Positions 7,976 through 17,342 of a stretch of DNA of 64,000 nucleotides are shown here, piece after piece. How positions within the stretch are numbered: position 1 is the stretch's first letter; every line of letters starts with the position of its first letter. The notes under the pieces are model-generated. The model was not told the origin of the DNA. It ran no database searches and saw nothing but the letters and a program-made list of their open reading frames with translations. The DNA comes from Verrucomicrobia bacterium Tous-C9LFEB (GTDB lineage: Bacteria > Acidobacteriota > Terriglobia > Terriglobales > Acidobacteriaceae), in the NCBI GenBank assembly GCA_903970445.1, contig CAJCIP010000018.1, positions 1-64,000 of the forward strand. The letters are read 5' to 3'. Both the position numbers and the translations under genes were made by a program.

Positions 7976-10039
7976 CTAATGCTGTGCTCCTTGGATTTCA
8001 TTCGCGAGCGCAGCCGCGCCGTACACCTTGCGAAGAGCTTCCGTCATCGCTGCCGTGTGCACGGCTACGGTGCGGTTCTTCGTTCCGTCATACACAAAAT
8101 CGCCTGCCAGGGATTCGATGTTCCCGTCGAATACAAGACCCACGATCTCGCCTTCCTTGTTGATGACGGGAGAGCCTGAATTGCCTCCGATGATGTCATT
8201 CGTCGAGACGAAGTCCATCGGCGTGGAGAGATCGAGCTTGTCCTTTGCTGCTATCCAACGGGCGGGAATGTCGAACGGAGACTTGTCGCCGAAACTTGCA
8301 GAGCGATCGTATAAACCGTACATCGTCGTCATCGGCGGAGCAATCGTTCCGTTCATTGGGTAGCCGTCCACCTGGCCGTAGCTGAGGCGCAGGGTGAAGG
8401 TGGCATCTGGGTAAGACTGCTTGCCGTAGACAGCAAAGCGAGCCTTTCCGAGGTCTTCGTCAGCACGCTGGATGGGGGCGTTGAGCGCGTCACGTTGCTG
8501 ACGAGCCTCGCGCGTGAATGGGAGAATTTTGCGGGCAAGAGCGATCAGGGGATCGGTCGAAGCACTGATTGCAGCATCGCCGCCATCAAGCAGACTCTTT
8601 CGCACTGTTGCATCATCGAGGTGGGTGCCGGTGATGTAGTCGTGCGCCGCCGCCGCGGAAGATTTGCTACCAAGAACTGTCTTCAACCATGGGTCATCCG
8701 CGGGAAGAATAGTTTTGGCTTCTTCGAGCGCACCTGCCATGCGCGCTTCATCGAGCCCCTTGTAGACAGGTGCGGGGGAGCTCAAACGTAACTTCAAACT
8801 GGGCAACTGAGCGTCGTGGTACCCGGGTTCCCGATCAGCATCGGGCTTCTTGACCTGCTCGGCGTAGTTGACCAGCGCATTAGCAAAGCCTGCAAGTGTG
8901 GAGTCGAGGTTCCGAGCGCTGAGCTGTGTGATGACCGCGCTGAGCTTGGTGTTTCCTGCAGCAATTTGGTCCCATGCCGACCCGTAGGCTGCCTGCAGCT
9001 TTGGGTCGGCCGCTACTTTCTGCTTGAAATCAGCTTCCTCAGCTGACTTCTTTGCGAGAATTTTCGGGTCCGCGAGCGCTACTTTTCTGCCAACGTAAAC
9101 CTTGAGTGAATTTTGCAGGCCGAAGATGAGCGAATCAGCCTGCCGCGCCTGCTCCGTCCCGCGAGCACTGTACTTCTGAAGCGTGTCAATGCGGTGTTGT
9201 AGCAAATTTAGAACAAGCGGTCCGATCACCTGAGACTGCAGCTTGAAGTCGGACATGGTGTCATCCCGCTGAGTAGAGCCCGGATTGCCGGACACGAAGA
9301 CGAGCTCGTGAGCGGCAGCACCTTTGGCGTTCCACTTTAGGAAGTTCGGCGTGTGCAACGGCTTGCCGTTGTCGTACACGCGAAACACCGCCATGTCGAG
9401 GTCATACCGCGGGTAGGTGAAGTTGTCAGGATCGCCACCGAAAAATGCGGTTTGTTCTTCCGGCGCAAAGACGATCCGCACATCGGTATAGCGTTTGTAG
9501 CGATAGAGCCAGTACTCACCACCGCCATAGAGAGTGACGACCTCGCCGGTCAGGCCGGTCTTCTGCTTCGTCTCTTCTTCGAGCTTTGCGATTGCGGCGC
9601 GAGTCGCTTTCAAACCAGCTGCGGCATCAAGCCCTTGGCTGGCACCCTGCACCTGTGCGGTCACGTTCTCCATCGAGTCGAGCACATCGATCTCGAGATC
9701 AGGCGACTTGAGCTCGTCAGCCTGCGTCGTCGCGTAAAAGCCATTTTTGATGTAGTCGTGCTCGGCGGTGGAATTCTTCTGGAGTTGACCGCGGGCGACG
9801 TGATGATTTGTGAGCAGCAGTCCGTCTTGGCTGATGAACGAGCCAGATCCACCATCGTTCAAACGCACCGATGAGAGCCGGACGTGGTCGAGCCATTCTT
9901 TGGTGATCTTGAAGCCATACTTCTGCTGGATTTGCGCAACCGGCACGTTGTCGAACGTCCACATGCCCTCGTCGGCATGTGCGTTCGATGCGATGCAGCA
10001 AGCCAGCGCAACACCAGCCAACCAAAGCACAAGTTTCAT
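7976..10039 (-). CDS. S46 family dipeptidyl-peptidase (DPP7/DPP11 type)
   Basis: 687 residues with a cleavable signal peptide (about 1-22, ending SNAHA). Chymotrypsin-like catalytic residues of peptidase family S46 are visible: His in LLLTNHHVARGQ, Asp within the YPRYDLDMAVFRVY block, and Ser in NDIIGGNSGSPVIN near the C-terminus. S46 enzymes remove dipeptides from oligopeptide N-termini in the periplasm. The length fits the family (about 700). The residue that sets DPP11 specificity cannot be placed reliably by eye. It is followed without a gap by two small transporter genes, which could take up or export dipeptides (inference). Confidence 0.92.
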   Translation of the reverse strand: MKLVLWLAGVALACCIASNAHADEGMWTFDNVPVAQIQQKYGFKITKEWLDHVRLSSVRLNDGGSGSFISQDGLLLTNHHVARGQLQKNSTAEHDYIKNGFYATTQADELKSPDLEIDVLDSMENVTAQVQGASQGLDAAAGLKATRAAIAKLEEETKQKTGLTGEVVTLYGGGEYWLYRYKRYTDVRIVFAPEEQTAFFGGDPDNFTYPRYDLDMAVFRVYDNGKPLHTPNFLKWNAKGAAAHELVFVSGNPGSTQRDDTMSDFKLQSQVIGPLVLNLLQHRIDTLQKYSARGTEQARQADSLIFGLQNSLKVYVGRKVALADPKILAKKSAEEADFKQKVAADPKLQAAYGSAWDQIAAGNTKLSAVITQLSARNLDSTLAGFANALVNYAEQVKKPDADREPGYHDAQLPSLKLRLSSPAPVYKGLDEARMAGALEEAKTILPADDPWLKTVLGSKSSAAAAHDYITGTHLDDATVRKSLLDGGDAAISASTDPLIALARKILPFTREARQQRDALNAPIQRADEDLGKARFAVYGKQSYPDATFTLRLSYGQVDGYPMNGTIAPPMTTMYGLYDRSASFGDKSPFDIPARWIAAKDKLDLSTPMDFVSTNDIIGGNSGSPVINKEGEIVGLVFDGNIESLAGDFVYDGTKNRTVAVHTAAMTEALRKVYGAAALANEIQGAQH

Positions 10040-10124
10040 TGTGCACCCCTCTGATAATCGTCTGCTAGAACGTGACTAAACACTCAATTTACCATTCCGC
10101 TGCAGCAGAATGGCGGCAGTAAAA

Positions 10125-10160
10125 GCAAAGGCCGACATTCGACGATGTCGGCCTTCTGCT
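10125..10160 (-). terminator. rho-independent terminator downstream of hpnJ
   Basis: A perfect 11-pair stem, AAGGCCGACAT (10128-10138) with ATGTCGGCCTT (10145-10155), and a six-base loop. It lies 15 bases beyond the hpnJ stop codon on the minus strand, and the minus-strand 3' side continues into TTTGCTTTTA. It separates hpnJ from the S46 peptidase gene. Confidence 0.8.
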
Positions 10161-10175
10161 TCAATTTTCCTTGAA

Positions 10176-11654
10176 CTAAGCGTTCATGCTGACAGATTCC
10201 TGCTGGCGTGTGGCGTTCTCTTCGGCCTTGAGACGCGAGGCTTTATTGCGTTGCGACCGGAGCTTCATGAAGGCCTTGGCTTCGACGTAAAGTCGAGGAA
10301 CATCGCGATTCATGATGGCCTTCCAGACGACGCGGGCAGCCGCCTTCGGCCGGAAATAATACTCGTCGTAGAACTTGTGCACCATTTCCATGACGTACTC
10401 GGTGGGTAGGCCGGGGTACTCGATATGGGCCATTTGGTGGCCTCCCCCGTCTTCCATCTTTTCGTTGGTGATAAAGCCGTTCTTCTCGGCGAAATCGTAG
10501 AACTCGGTGCCTGGATAGGCGTGCGCTACGGAGACCTGAATCGTTTCGCAATCAAGTGACTTCGCGAAGTTAATGGTGTTGCGGATCGATTCCTTTGTCT
10601 CGCCAGGCAGGCCAAGGATGAAGTCGGCATGGATGACGAGGCCGAGATCGTGGCAATCCTTCACAAAATCTCGAGCACGTTCAACGGTCGCACCCTTCTT
10701 GATGTTCTTGAGGATCTGCGGATCGCCTGACTCAAAGCCAACGATCAGCAAGCGGCAGCCGGCCTCCTTCATGGCTTTGAGCGTGTCACGATCCGTGGTA
10801 ACGCGCGACGTGCAGCTCCATGTCAGGCCCAGCGGCTTCAACTTGGAGCAGAGCTCGATGGTACGCGCCTTCTGAATATTGAAGGTGTCATCATCGAAGA
10901 AGAATTCCTTTACATGCGGGAAGTTTTCTTTCGCCCAGGCCATTTCCGCCGCAACGTCGTCGGTCGAACGCTTGCGCCATGCGTGACCGGAAAGTGTTTG
11001 CGGCCACAGGCAGAACGTGCACTGCGCCGGGCATCCGCGCGTGGAGTATAGCGAGATGTAAGGATGCAAAAGGAACGGCACGTTGTAACGCGTCACGTCC
11101 ATATCACGCTTGTAGATCTTGGTCGCCCAGGGCATCGCGTCAAGATCCTCGACCTGCGGGCGATCTGGGTTGTGCTGAATGACACCGTTCGCGTCCTTGT
11201 AGCTAATGCCGAGAATCTCACTCAGCGGCTTGCCGTTGGCGAACTCTACAACGGAGAAGTCAAACTCGCGGCGGCAGACGAAGTCGATTGCTTCACATTC
11301 GTTGAGCGCGCGATCCGGATCCGTAGTTACCGGAGGTCCGACAAACGTGATCTTGATTGAAGGGTTCGCCGCTTTGATGGCTCGCGCTAGACCATGATCG
11401 CCAGCCCAGCCGACCGTTGAAGTAAACAGAACCAGAAACTCGAAGCTCTTCGCCGTTTCGATCGTTTCATCAGCGGAAACGTGATGCGGCGGAGCGTCCA
11501 GAAGCTTTGAACCTTCCAGCATCCCGGCGGGATACGCAAGCCAAACTGGATACCAGTACGACTCGATTTCGCGGACTGCGGGCCAACGTGAGCTGGCGCC
11601 ACCATCAAAGTTTTCGAAGGAGGGCGGGTTCAGAAGCAAGGTTTTTAGAGGCAT
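10176..11654 (-). CDS. hpnJ: HpnJ, hopanoid-associated B12-binding radical SAM protein
   Basis: 492 residues. The N-terminal part (about 1-150) is a cobalamin-binding-like fold. The radical SAM cluster motif is Cys208, Cys212, Cys215 (CPAQCTFC). The body carries FFFDDDTFNIQKARTIELC and ADFILGLPGETKESI, and the N-terminus NPPSFENFDGGASSRWPA is characteristic of HpnJ. HpnJ is known to be needed for the cyclitol ether form of bacteriohopanetetrol, so the cell probably makes composite hopanoids. The gene lies about 6.5 kb from hpnCDE and 77 bases after the TolC gene. A hairpin terminator follows. The C-terminal 30 residues are basic and variable. Confidence 0.9.
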   Translation of the reverse strand: MPLKTLLLNPPSFENFDGGASSRWPAVREIESYWYPVWLAYPAGMLEGSKLLDAPPHHVSADETIETAKSFEFLVLFTSTVGWAGDHGLARAIKAANPSIKITFVGPPVTTDPDRALNECEAIDFVCRREFDFSVVEFANGKPLSEILGISYKDANGVIQHNPDRPQVEDLDAMPWATKIYKRDMDVTRYNVPFLLHPYISLYSTRGCPAQCTFCLWPQTLSGHAWRKRSTDDVAAEMAWAKENFPHVKEFFFDDDTFNIQKARTIELCSKLKPLGLTWSCTSRVTTDRDTLKAMKEAGCRLLIVGFESGDPQILKNIKKGATVERARDFVKDCHDLGLVIHADFILGLPGETKESIRNTINFAKSLDCETIQVSVAHAYPGTEFYDFAEKNGFITNEKMEDGGGHQMAHIEYPGLPTEYVMEMVHKFYDEYYFRPKAAARVVWKAIMNRDVPRLYVEAKAFMKLRSQRNKASRLKAEENATRQQESVSMNA

Positions 11655-11731
11655 AGCAATCCTTTGATTTTACCACTTTGACAACATCTGAACGCCTGAG
11701 GAACCCTTGAAGAGACAGCGTCTTCTCATGC

Positions 11732-13216
11732 TCAGTGCGGCGTTGTGGATGCTGTGGGGGTACCAGTGGTCGTTGAAGGAACTCCAGTTGGGCTGGATGA
11801 TGGAGCAATTGGAGCAGCGCCTGGGACAGCGGGTGTGTTTGTTTCAGGAACGATCATGGGCGCGGTTGGCGTTGTTGTCGGTGTTCCGATCGAGTTATGG
11901 ATCCAGTCGGCGAGGCCGCCTTCCTGACGCAGCAGGTTCACCTGAGTTTGTTGCAATTGAAGGGCGGCGCTCAACATGTCGTAGTACTTTGACCGCTCCT
12001 GCAACCGGGCATTTAACTCATCCCGCGGGTTCAGCAGAGTACCCGATGCGTTTGCGCCGTTTGCCTTCAATTGCAGCCGAACGGTTTCCAGCTGATTTTG
12101 CGCAAGGTCTCGGTCTAACGAGGCGAGTTCTGCTCGCGCGTCCAATTCCAAAGCCGAGTTGTGTAGCTTCGCGCGGCCATCAAGGTAGGCGTCCTTCTGC
12201 GACTGCGCTTCTGCAAGCGCGCGCGCTGCATCCGCGGCAGATTGATGTGCTTTTGCGCGGTGAACGAGATCAAGCAGGGGCAGGGTAATCTGCAACCCAA
12301 TACCGAGAGCGTTTTCGCTGTTAGGGTTCCCCGGCGTCCCGGCAAAGCGTGGGTAGTAATCCAAATAACTCGAGAAAGCTGTGTTCACCCGGCTATAGTT
12401 CGCCTCGAAAGCGACCTGTGGCCAGAAGAGACTGCGACGGTCGCCTTCGGCGGAGAATTGCTTTGACTTCGCTATCGCAAAAGCAGCGACGATGCCTTCG
12501 CTGGTCGGCGCGGCATCGGAGTCTTGTTGCTGATAAGGTTGCGGCTTGATAAAGGACGGCACGGACTGAGGAAGGATGCTGAGACCGCCGACTTGCAAAC
12601 CTGTGAGTTGCGCAAGATGCAGCTTCAACCCTGCGATCTCGTCATCGGTGTTCAACGCTTGCAGTCGTATTTGCACGGCAGTACGTCTAGACTTCGTCAG
12701 CTCTATCTGCGGATCTACGCCTGCGCTTGTGCGCTCTGCTGTTACGTCAACTAAGTTGTGAGCGATTTCAGACTCATCCTTCAACACGTCACGCCGTTGC
12801 ATTGCGTTGCTCAAACCGACATATGTGTTTGTCGCGTCTTCCGCAACTTCAATACGAGCTTCACTCAAAGCGTGCTGCGTTGATTCGAGACCCTCTCGAG
12901 CGGCGCGAATGTAGTCACTCTGTGCACGAGCGAATACAAGTGATTGGGCCGAGAGGCTGAATACCACGGGAACGCTAAGCGGCGCCCCCGTCGATTTGCC
13001 CACGCCTCCGGTGGCTGACACACTGGGCACATAAGCATCGCGTGCCTCACCGAGCGCCGCATGAGCTTTCGCATAATTTGCTTGAGCTATTCGAATCTTG
13101 GGACTATTCCGAAGCGCGAGATCGACCGCAGTTCCCAGCGAAATCTGAGAGTGTGCGTTAGCAGCCAGAAAAGCGCCAGCGAAGAAGCAGATCGAAATGG
13201 AGCGAAGAGTAAACAT
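11732..13216 (-). CDS. TolC-family outer-membrane efflux protein
   Basis: 494 residues with a signal peptide (MFTLRSISICFFAGAFLAANAHS). Two outer-membrane efflux repeats follow, each rich in long amphipathic helices: LGTAVDLALRNSPKIRIAQ opens the first and GLQITLPLLDLVHRAKAHQSA the second. These form the trimeric periplasmic tunnel in TolC proteins. The last 55 residues are a Pro/Thr/Ala-rich low-complexity tail not typical of TolC. It starts six bases after the TPR gene and is the third gene of an adaptor-TPR-TolC set. No inner-membrane pump is encoded next to it. Confidence 0.9.
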   Translation of the reverse strand: MFTLRSISICFFAGAFLAANAHSQISLGTAVDLALRNSPKIRIAQANYAKAHAALGEARDAYVPSVSATGGVGKSTGAPLSVPVVFSLSAQSLVFARAQSDYIRAAREGLESTQHALSEARIEVAEDATNTYVGLSNAMQRRDVLKDESEIAHNLVDVTAERTSAGVDPQIELTKSRRTAVQIRLQALNTDDEIAGLKLHLAQLTGLQVGGLSILPQSVPSFIKPQPYQQQDSDAAPTSEGIVAAFAIAKSKQFSAEGDRRSLFWPQVAFEANYSRVNTAFSSYLDYYPRFAGTPGNPNSENALGIGLQITLPLLDLVHRAKAHQSAADAARALAEAQSQKDAYLDGRAKLHNSALELDARAELASLDRDLAQNQLETVRLQLKANGANASGTLLNPRDELNARLQERSKYYDMLSAALQLQQTQVNLLRQEGGLADWIHNSIGTPTTTPTAPMIVPETNTPAVPGAAPIAPSSSPTGVPSTTTGTPTASTTPH

Positions 13217-13222
13217 CAGATT

Positions 13223-14200
13223 TTAAAGAGAGGTAAGTGCTTTCTGGGCGGGTGCGTAGTCCGGCGCTAGTGCAAGAGCTGTGTTGAACTCGATCTTAGC
13301 GCCAGCCTTATCGCCGCGTGCCGCGAGCATCTTTCCAAGCAGAACATGCGCTTTGAACGCTGGTGCGGAGTCATCCATGTTGCCGCCACTAAGATAGCTT
13401 CGCAGCAGGCCGAGAGCTATCGCGGGCTCGCGCTGCAGTTCATTCAGCATCTCGGCGATGCCGACGAGGATTGAGCCCTTGTCACGCGTCGCTGCTTGTG
13501 CATGATGAAGTGCATCGACGGCTTGATCAATCCTGCTCTGCTCTTTATAGAAAGCAGCCAGGTCAAACCATGTGTCCGGGCGGTCACGGGTCATTTGGAC
13601 GTGTTCTTTCAAGTAACGCTCGGCAGAGACGACGTCCTTGACTTTCACGGCGATGGCAGCTTCAAGACGCAGGGTTTGGTCCTGACCCTTAGACCTCTCC
13701 GCGAGTGCTTTCGCTTTGTCCACACCACCACCCACAATGGCCGGCGCCTCAAGATAGTACGCGCCAAGATCATCAATGGCCTCGGCGTTCATAGGGTCAA
13801 GCGAGACTGCGGTCTCAAAGGCGTTCTTGACTTTTCGTGCGAGGGTGAAGCCCGTTAGAGGTCCTGCATGCTCAGCTTTGAGGCCGTAAACCTTACCCAT
13901 CCAGTCCTGCGCGCCACTGTTCTTGCTTAGAGTCTGCAGCGCCACCTCACATTCCTGTACGGCAGGGTCTGCCAGCTGCTCAGAATAATACGTGCGGCAG
14001 AGCAGCAGATGTGCCTGTCCATCTTGTGGATTGGCGGCAACAAGAGCATGAAGCTTCGATATAGCATCGGTGACCCGGCCCTGCATCACTGCCCGCTTGG
14101 CATCAGCCAGGCCGTACGTTGCTGGTTGTTGCGCGCTGGCTGCTACGGCGATGAAACCAAGTATGGCAACGATGCCGCGTGAGTGTTTCAAGCATGACAT
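13223..14200 (-). CDS. TPR-repeat exported protein
   Basis: 325 residues with an N-terminal signal peptide (about 1-23, IVAILGFIAVAASAQQ). Helical TPR-like repeats follow throughout: for example ISKLHALVAANPQDGQAHLLLCRTYY, the AFETAVSLDPMNAEAIDDLGAYYLE region, and a final unit ending FNTALALAPDYAPAQKAL. TPR proteins act as binding scaffolds, and no enzymatic motif is seen. It lies between the HlyD-like gene (one base away) and the TolC gene (six bases), so it is presumably a periplasmic partner of that export complex (inference). Confidence 0.85.
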   Translation of the reverse strand: MSCLKHSRGIVAILGFIAVAASAQQPATYGLADAKRAVMQGRVTDAISKLHALVAANPQDGQAHLLLCRTYYSEQLADPAVQECEVALQTLSKNSGAQDWMGKVYGLKAEHAGPLTGFTLARKVKNAFETAVSLDPMNAEAIDDLGAYYLEAPAIVGGGVDKAKALAERSKGQDQTLRLEAAIAVKVKDVVSAERYLKEHVQMTRDRPDTWFDLAAFYKEQSRIDQAVDALHHAQAATRDKGSILVGIAEMLNELQREPAIALGLLRSYLSGGNMDDSAPAFKAHVLLGKMLAARGDKAGAKIEFNTALALAPDYAPAQKALTSL

Positions 14201-14201
14201 C

Positions 14202-15443
14202 TTAATGTTGAGCCTTCACCTGCAAGCCGTCGGTCAAGTCCGCCTCGGTCGTCGCACCGAGCACTACGGTGTCACCGGCCGAGATGCCGCTTGTAATTTC
14301 TACTCGCGTGAGTGTCACTACCCCTACCTGCACATTTGTCCTGCTCAGACGTCCATCCACAATCCTGAAGACGTAATTTGCCGTACCTTCAGTGTGGAGA
14401 GCCTCTCGCGGAACGCTGAGTACATGGGGCCGAAAGAGGGTGATTACGGTGACGGTCACGTTCGTGTTGGGCAACAGATCGCCTTTCGCGTCATCCACGG
14501 TGATGTGGCACTCTCCCACATTGCGCGTGCCGTAATTGATCACGGTGGTGGGCGCCTGTGTGATATGCCCATGCCAAGTCTGGTTCGGTTTCGCATCCCA
14601 AACAATCTTGACCGGCTGACCGTCTGCCAGATTTCCAATCTCCGGTTCGTCGAAGTAAGCAAGCACCTCTACGTGATTCAGGTCCGCGATGTTAAGCAGA
14701 GCTTCGCCGCTATTTACGTAATCGTATTGCGTCACCGGAACGGAATAAACGGTACCTGCGAAGGGGGCGTGAATATCCACATCTCCGTAAGCGCTGCGTG
14801 CAGCCTGCAAATTGGAATATGCCTGAGCAACCTGCAAGCGTTGCGTCGCAAGATCATCCGGGCTGTATCGGTTGGTTCGACGCGCTTGAAGTTGCGAGAT
14901 CTTGGCCTCCGCGTCAGTGACGCGCTGTTGTGCAGCTTTCACCTCGTTCGCTGAAGCTGCCCCTTTGGCCTGCAGAGCTTGAAGTGAGGCGAGCGACGCT
15001 TCCGCTTGACGCTCCTGATTTTCGGCCGCTGTCATGTCAGCTGCTTCTGAGAGCAGTTCTTCCTGCGTGCCACCGCGCTCTGTGTTTCGCAACGCCGTCT
15101 GATTTGCCTGCAGCACCGCCTGTGCGGACACAACCTTGCTTCCAGCATCGCTGGTGTCCAGCCGGATGAGGTCCTGGCCCTTCGAGACTTTCTGTCCAAG
15201 AGAAACCAACAACTGCTTCACAACGCCGGATACCGGAGAGTGAGCCTGGAAGTCGTCTAAGGGCTCAACCTTGCCGTTCGTCGGAACAAGAGTAGTGACG
15301 TCTTGGTATTCCACCCGCGCCGTTCGCACCACTATTGGTGATTGGGTGAAGCTGCGAATGATGAAATAAACGGCTACTAATCCGGCGATGGCAACGAGGC
15401 TCCATAACCAGCCTCTGTTTGAGTTCGAACTTTTTTCCGGCAT
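14202..15443 (-). CDS. HlyD/MacA-type periplasmic adaptor subunit
   Basis: 413 residues with one N-terminal transmembrane helix (about 12-30). The lipoyl-like half motif NGKVEPLDDFQAHSPVSGVV comes next, then a long coiled-coil hairpin (about 110-210), the second lipoyl half (DVDIHAPFAGTVYSVPV), and the beta-barrel and membrane-proximal domains. It bridges an inner-membrane pump and a TolC channel. The coiled-coil length suits ABC-type MacAB pumps. It is first in the HlyD-TPR-TolC set, but the expected MacB or RND partner is absent. It starts 67 bases after recJ. Confidence 0.9.
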   Translation of the reverse strand: MPEKSSNSNRGWLWSLVAIAGLVAVYFIIRSFTQSPIVVRTARVEYQDVTTLVPTNGKVEPLDDFQAHSPVSGVVKQLLVSLGQKVSKGQDLIRLDTSDAGSKVVSAQAVLQANQTALRNTERGGTQEELLSEAADMTAAENQERQAEASLASLQALQAKGAASANEVKAAQQRVTDAEAKISQLQARRTNRYSPDDLATQRLQVAQAYSNLQAARSAYGDVDIHAPFAGTVYSVPVTQYDYVNSGEALLNIADLNHVEVLAYFDEPEIGNLADGQPVKIVWDAKPNQTWHGHITQAPTTVINYGTRNVGECHITVDDAKGDLLPNTNVTVTVITLFRPHVLSVPREALHTEGTANYVFRIVDGRLSRTNVQVGVVTLTRVEITSGISAGDTVVLGATTEADLTDGLQVKAQH

Positions 15444-15509
15444 ACGCGAAGGGCCAGTATATAAGACTCATTCGCGGCAAGAACGACGCAACACTTTACT
15501 GACAGCACG

Positions 15510-17339
15510 TTACGGCCCAACCTTCGCGGCACGCTCCATGGCGACAATCTCGAGTTCCCAGCCACCAAAATCCGGATGCCAATTGCGATGTAGCCGGTAA
15601 GCTATGTCAAAGCTTTCCCCCGGTGCCCATGCCTCCCGGGCCGCGCGTTCCGGCCACAACAAACGCCTGCTCCAGGCCATCGCTCCGAACCGCAGACTTG
15701 TTTCCGGATCTGCGACTACTAAGCGCAAGTGCCGCTCTTTGATCACCTTCACCGGCGCGGCGAGGCGAACTCCTCGGCTGATGAACAACGGTTCGGGGTT
15801 ACCATGCCCGAACGGCCCCATACATTCAAACGCCATCAGAAAGTCTGGCGTGAGTTCGTGAAATGTTACTAGCGCGTCGCAGTCAAGTACCTCGGCCGTG
15901 GGTTGCCTTCCAAGCCGCTCTGCCGTAAATGCCTCCATGCTCGCTCGCAACTCATTGACACGCGCTGACGCGAGCGAAAAGCCTACCGCATGTGCGTGTC
16001 CCCCAAAGCGTGTAAAGAGGCGGGATTCTGTTCGCTCGTGCACAGCACTTAGCGCGTCAAGAAGGTGAAATCCGCTGATGGATCGTCCGGAGCCATATGC
16101 CTGGCCGTCTTCATGCGCAATCACCAGCGCTGGGCGGCCTGTGCGATCCACAATGCGCGAAGCGAGTATGCCGATTACCCCGCGGTGCCAGCCCGCATCG
16201 TCCATGACCACGCAGGCTGGAATACCCTCGGCAAGTTGGGCACTCGCCGCGAGTCGCTCCTCAATGGCGAGGAGAGCCTCGTTCTCAGTAACGCGTCGAT
16301 CATCGTTCAACGAATGCAGCTTTTCTGCGAGCGTGCGTGCGATGACAGGGTCCTGAGTGAGAAACATGTCAACAACGTCGCTGGCAATGTCCATGCGCCC
16401 AGCCGCATTGATGCGCGGCGCGAGGCGGAAGCCGACATCCGTTGCGGACAAGGGCCGGGAGACATCGATAGCAGCCAGCTCCATAAGCGAGCGCAAGCCA
16501 TGTTGTGCGGGACGCCTCAGCTCGCCTAGGCCGATGTGAGCGATAACGCGGTTCTCGCCGGTGAGTGGCACGGCATCGGCAATCGTCGCGATACAGAGCA
16601 GCTTCAGGAATGACGGCAGCGTCTTCGTGCGCAAGCGCTCTAGATCTTCCGGCGAAGTAGCTGCACTTTCCAGCAGGGCCTGGGCGAGCTTGAACGCTAC
16701 TCCGGCGCCGCACAGTTCTTTATATGGGTACCTGCAATCAGGCTGGTTGGGATTGAGCACAGCAAGCGCGTTCGGTACGCCTTTCGCGCAATCAGGCAGG
16801 TGATGGTCAGTGACAATCAGGTCGAGACCTACGCGGCGCGCTTCATCTGCTGCGGCGAAGGCACGAATGCCTGTGTCGACGCTGACCACAAGTCGCACAC
16901 CCTCTTTGGCGGCAGCCTCAATGCGGTTCTCCTGCATTCCGTACCCTTCCCGGAGACGGTGTGGGATGTGATAACGCACGTCCGCGGTAACGCCCATCGA
17001 GGCGGCAGCTCGATCGGCTGCAACCTTCAGCAGTACGGTCGCGATGGTTCCATCTACGTCGTAGTCACCGTAGATAAGAATCGGTTCGCGGTCGCTGAGA
17101 GCAGATCGAATGCGTTCGACCGCTACTTGCATTCCCAGCATCAGGTAAGGATTGTGTAATTGTGTTAGTTGTGGATGAAGGAAGTCCTGCGCTGCTCTTT
17201 CGGTATCGACCCCTTTACAAAGCAGTAAGCGCGCCAGCAGGCTGGGCAGCTGAGCAGTCTTCGCGAACGCATCTACAGCGGAGTCGTCGTGGTGCCGAAC
17301 TTTCCACTGCGCGATCGATGAGGCCTCACGTTCTGGCAT
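15510..17339 (-). CDS. recJ: RecJ single-stranded-DNA-specific 5'-3' exonuclease
   Basis: 609 residues, a normal length. The DHH domain shows ILIYGDYDVDGTIATVLL (motif I), SVDTGI, and the DHH triad in LIVTDHHLPD. The DHHA1 domain carries the FGGHAHAVGFSLA motif near residue 450, and an OB-like C-terminal domain follows. RecJ works in RecFOR recombination, mismatch repair and base-excision repair. ATG 17339 lies three bases after the stop of the small upstream gene, indicating co-transcription. Confidence 0.95.
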   Translation of the reverse strand: MPEREASSIAQWKVRHHDDSAVDAFAKTAQLPSLLARLLLCKGVDTERAAQDFLHPQLTQLHNPYLMLGMQVAVERIRSALSDREPILIYGDYDVDGTIATVLLKVAADRAAASMGVTADVRYHIPHRLREGYGMQENRIEAAAKEGVRLVVSVDTGIRAFAAADEARRVGLDLIVTDHHLPDCAKGVPNALAVLNPNQPDCRYPYKELCGAGVAFKLAQALLESAATSPEDLERLRTKTLPSFLKLLCIATIADAVPLTGENRVIAHIGLGELRRPAQHGLRSLMELAAIDVSRPLSATDVGFRLAPRINAAGRMDIASDVVDMFLTQDPVIARTLAEKLHSLNDDRRVTENEALLAIEERLAASAQLAEGIPACVVMDDAGWHRGVIGILASRIVDRTGRPALVIAHEDGQAYGSGRSISGFHLLDALSAVHERTESRLFTRFGGHAHAVGFSLASARVNELRASMEAFTAERLGRQPTAEVLDCDALVTFHELTPDFLMAFECMGPFGHGNPEPLFISRGVRLAAPVKVIKERHLRLVVADPETSLRFGAMAWSRRLLWPERAAREAWAPGESFDIAYRLHRNWHPDFGGWELEIVAMERAAKVGP

Positions 17340-17342
17340 TTC

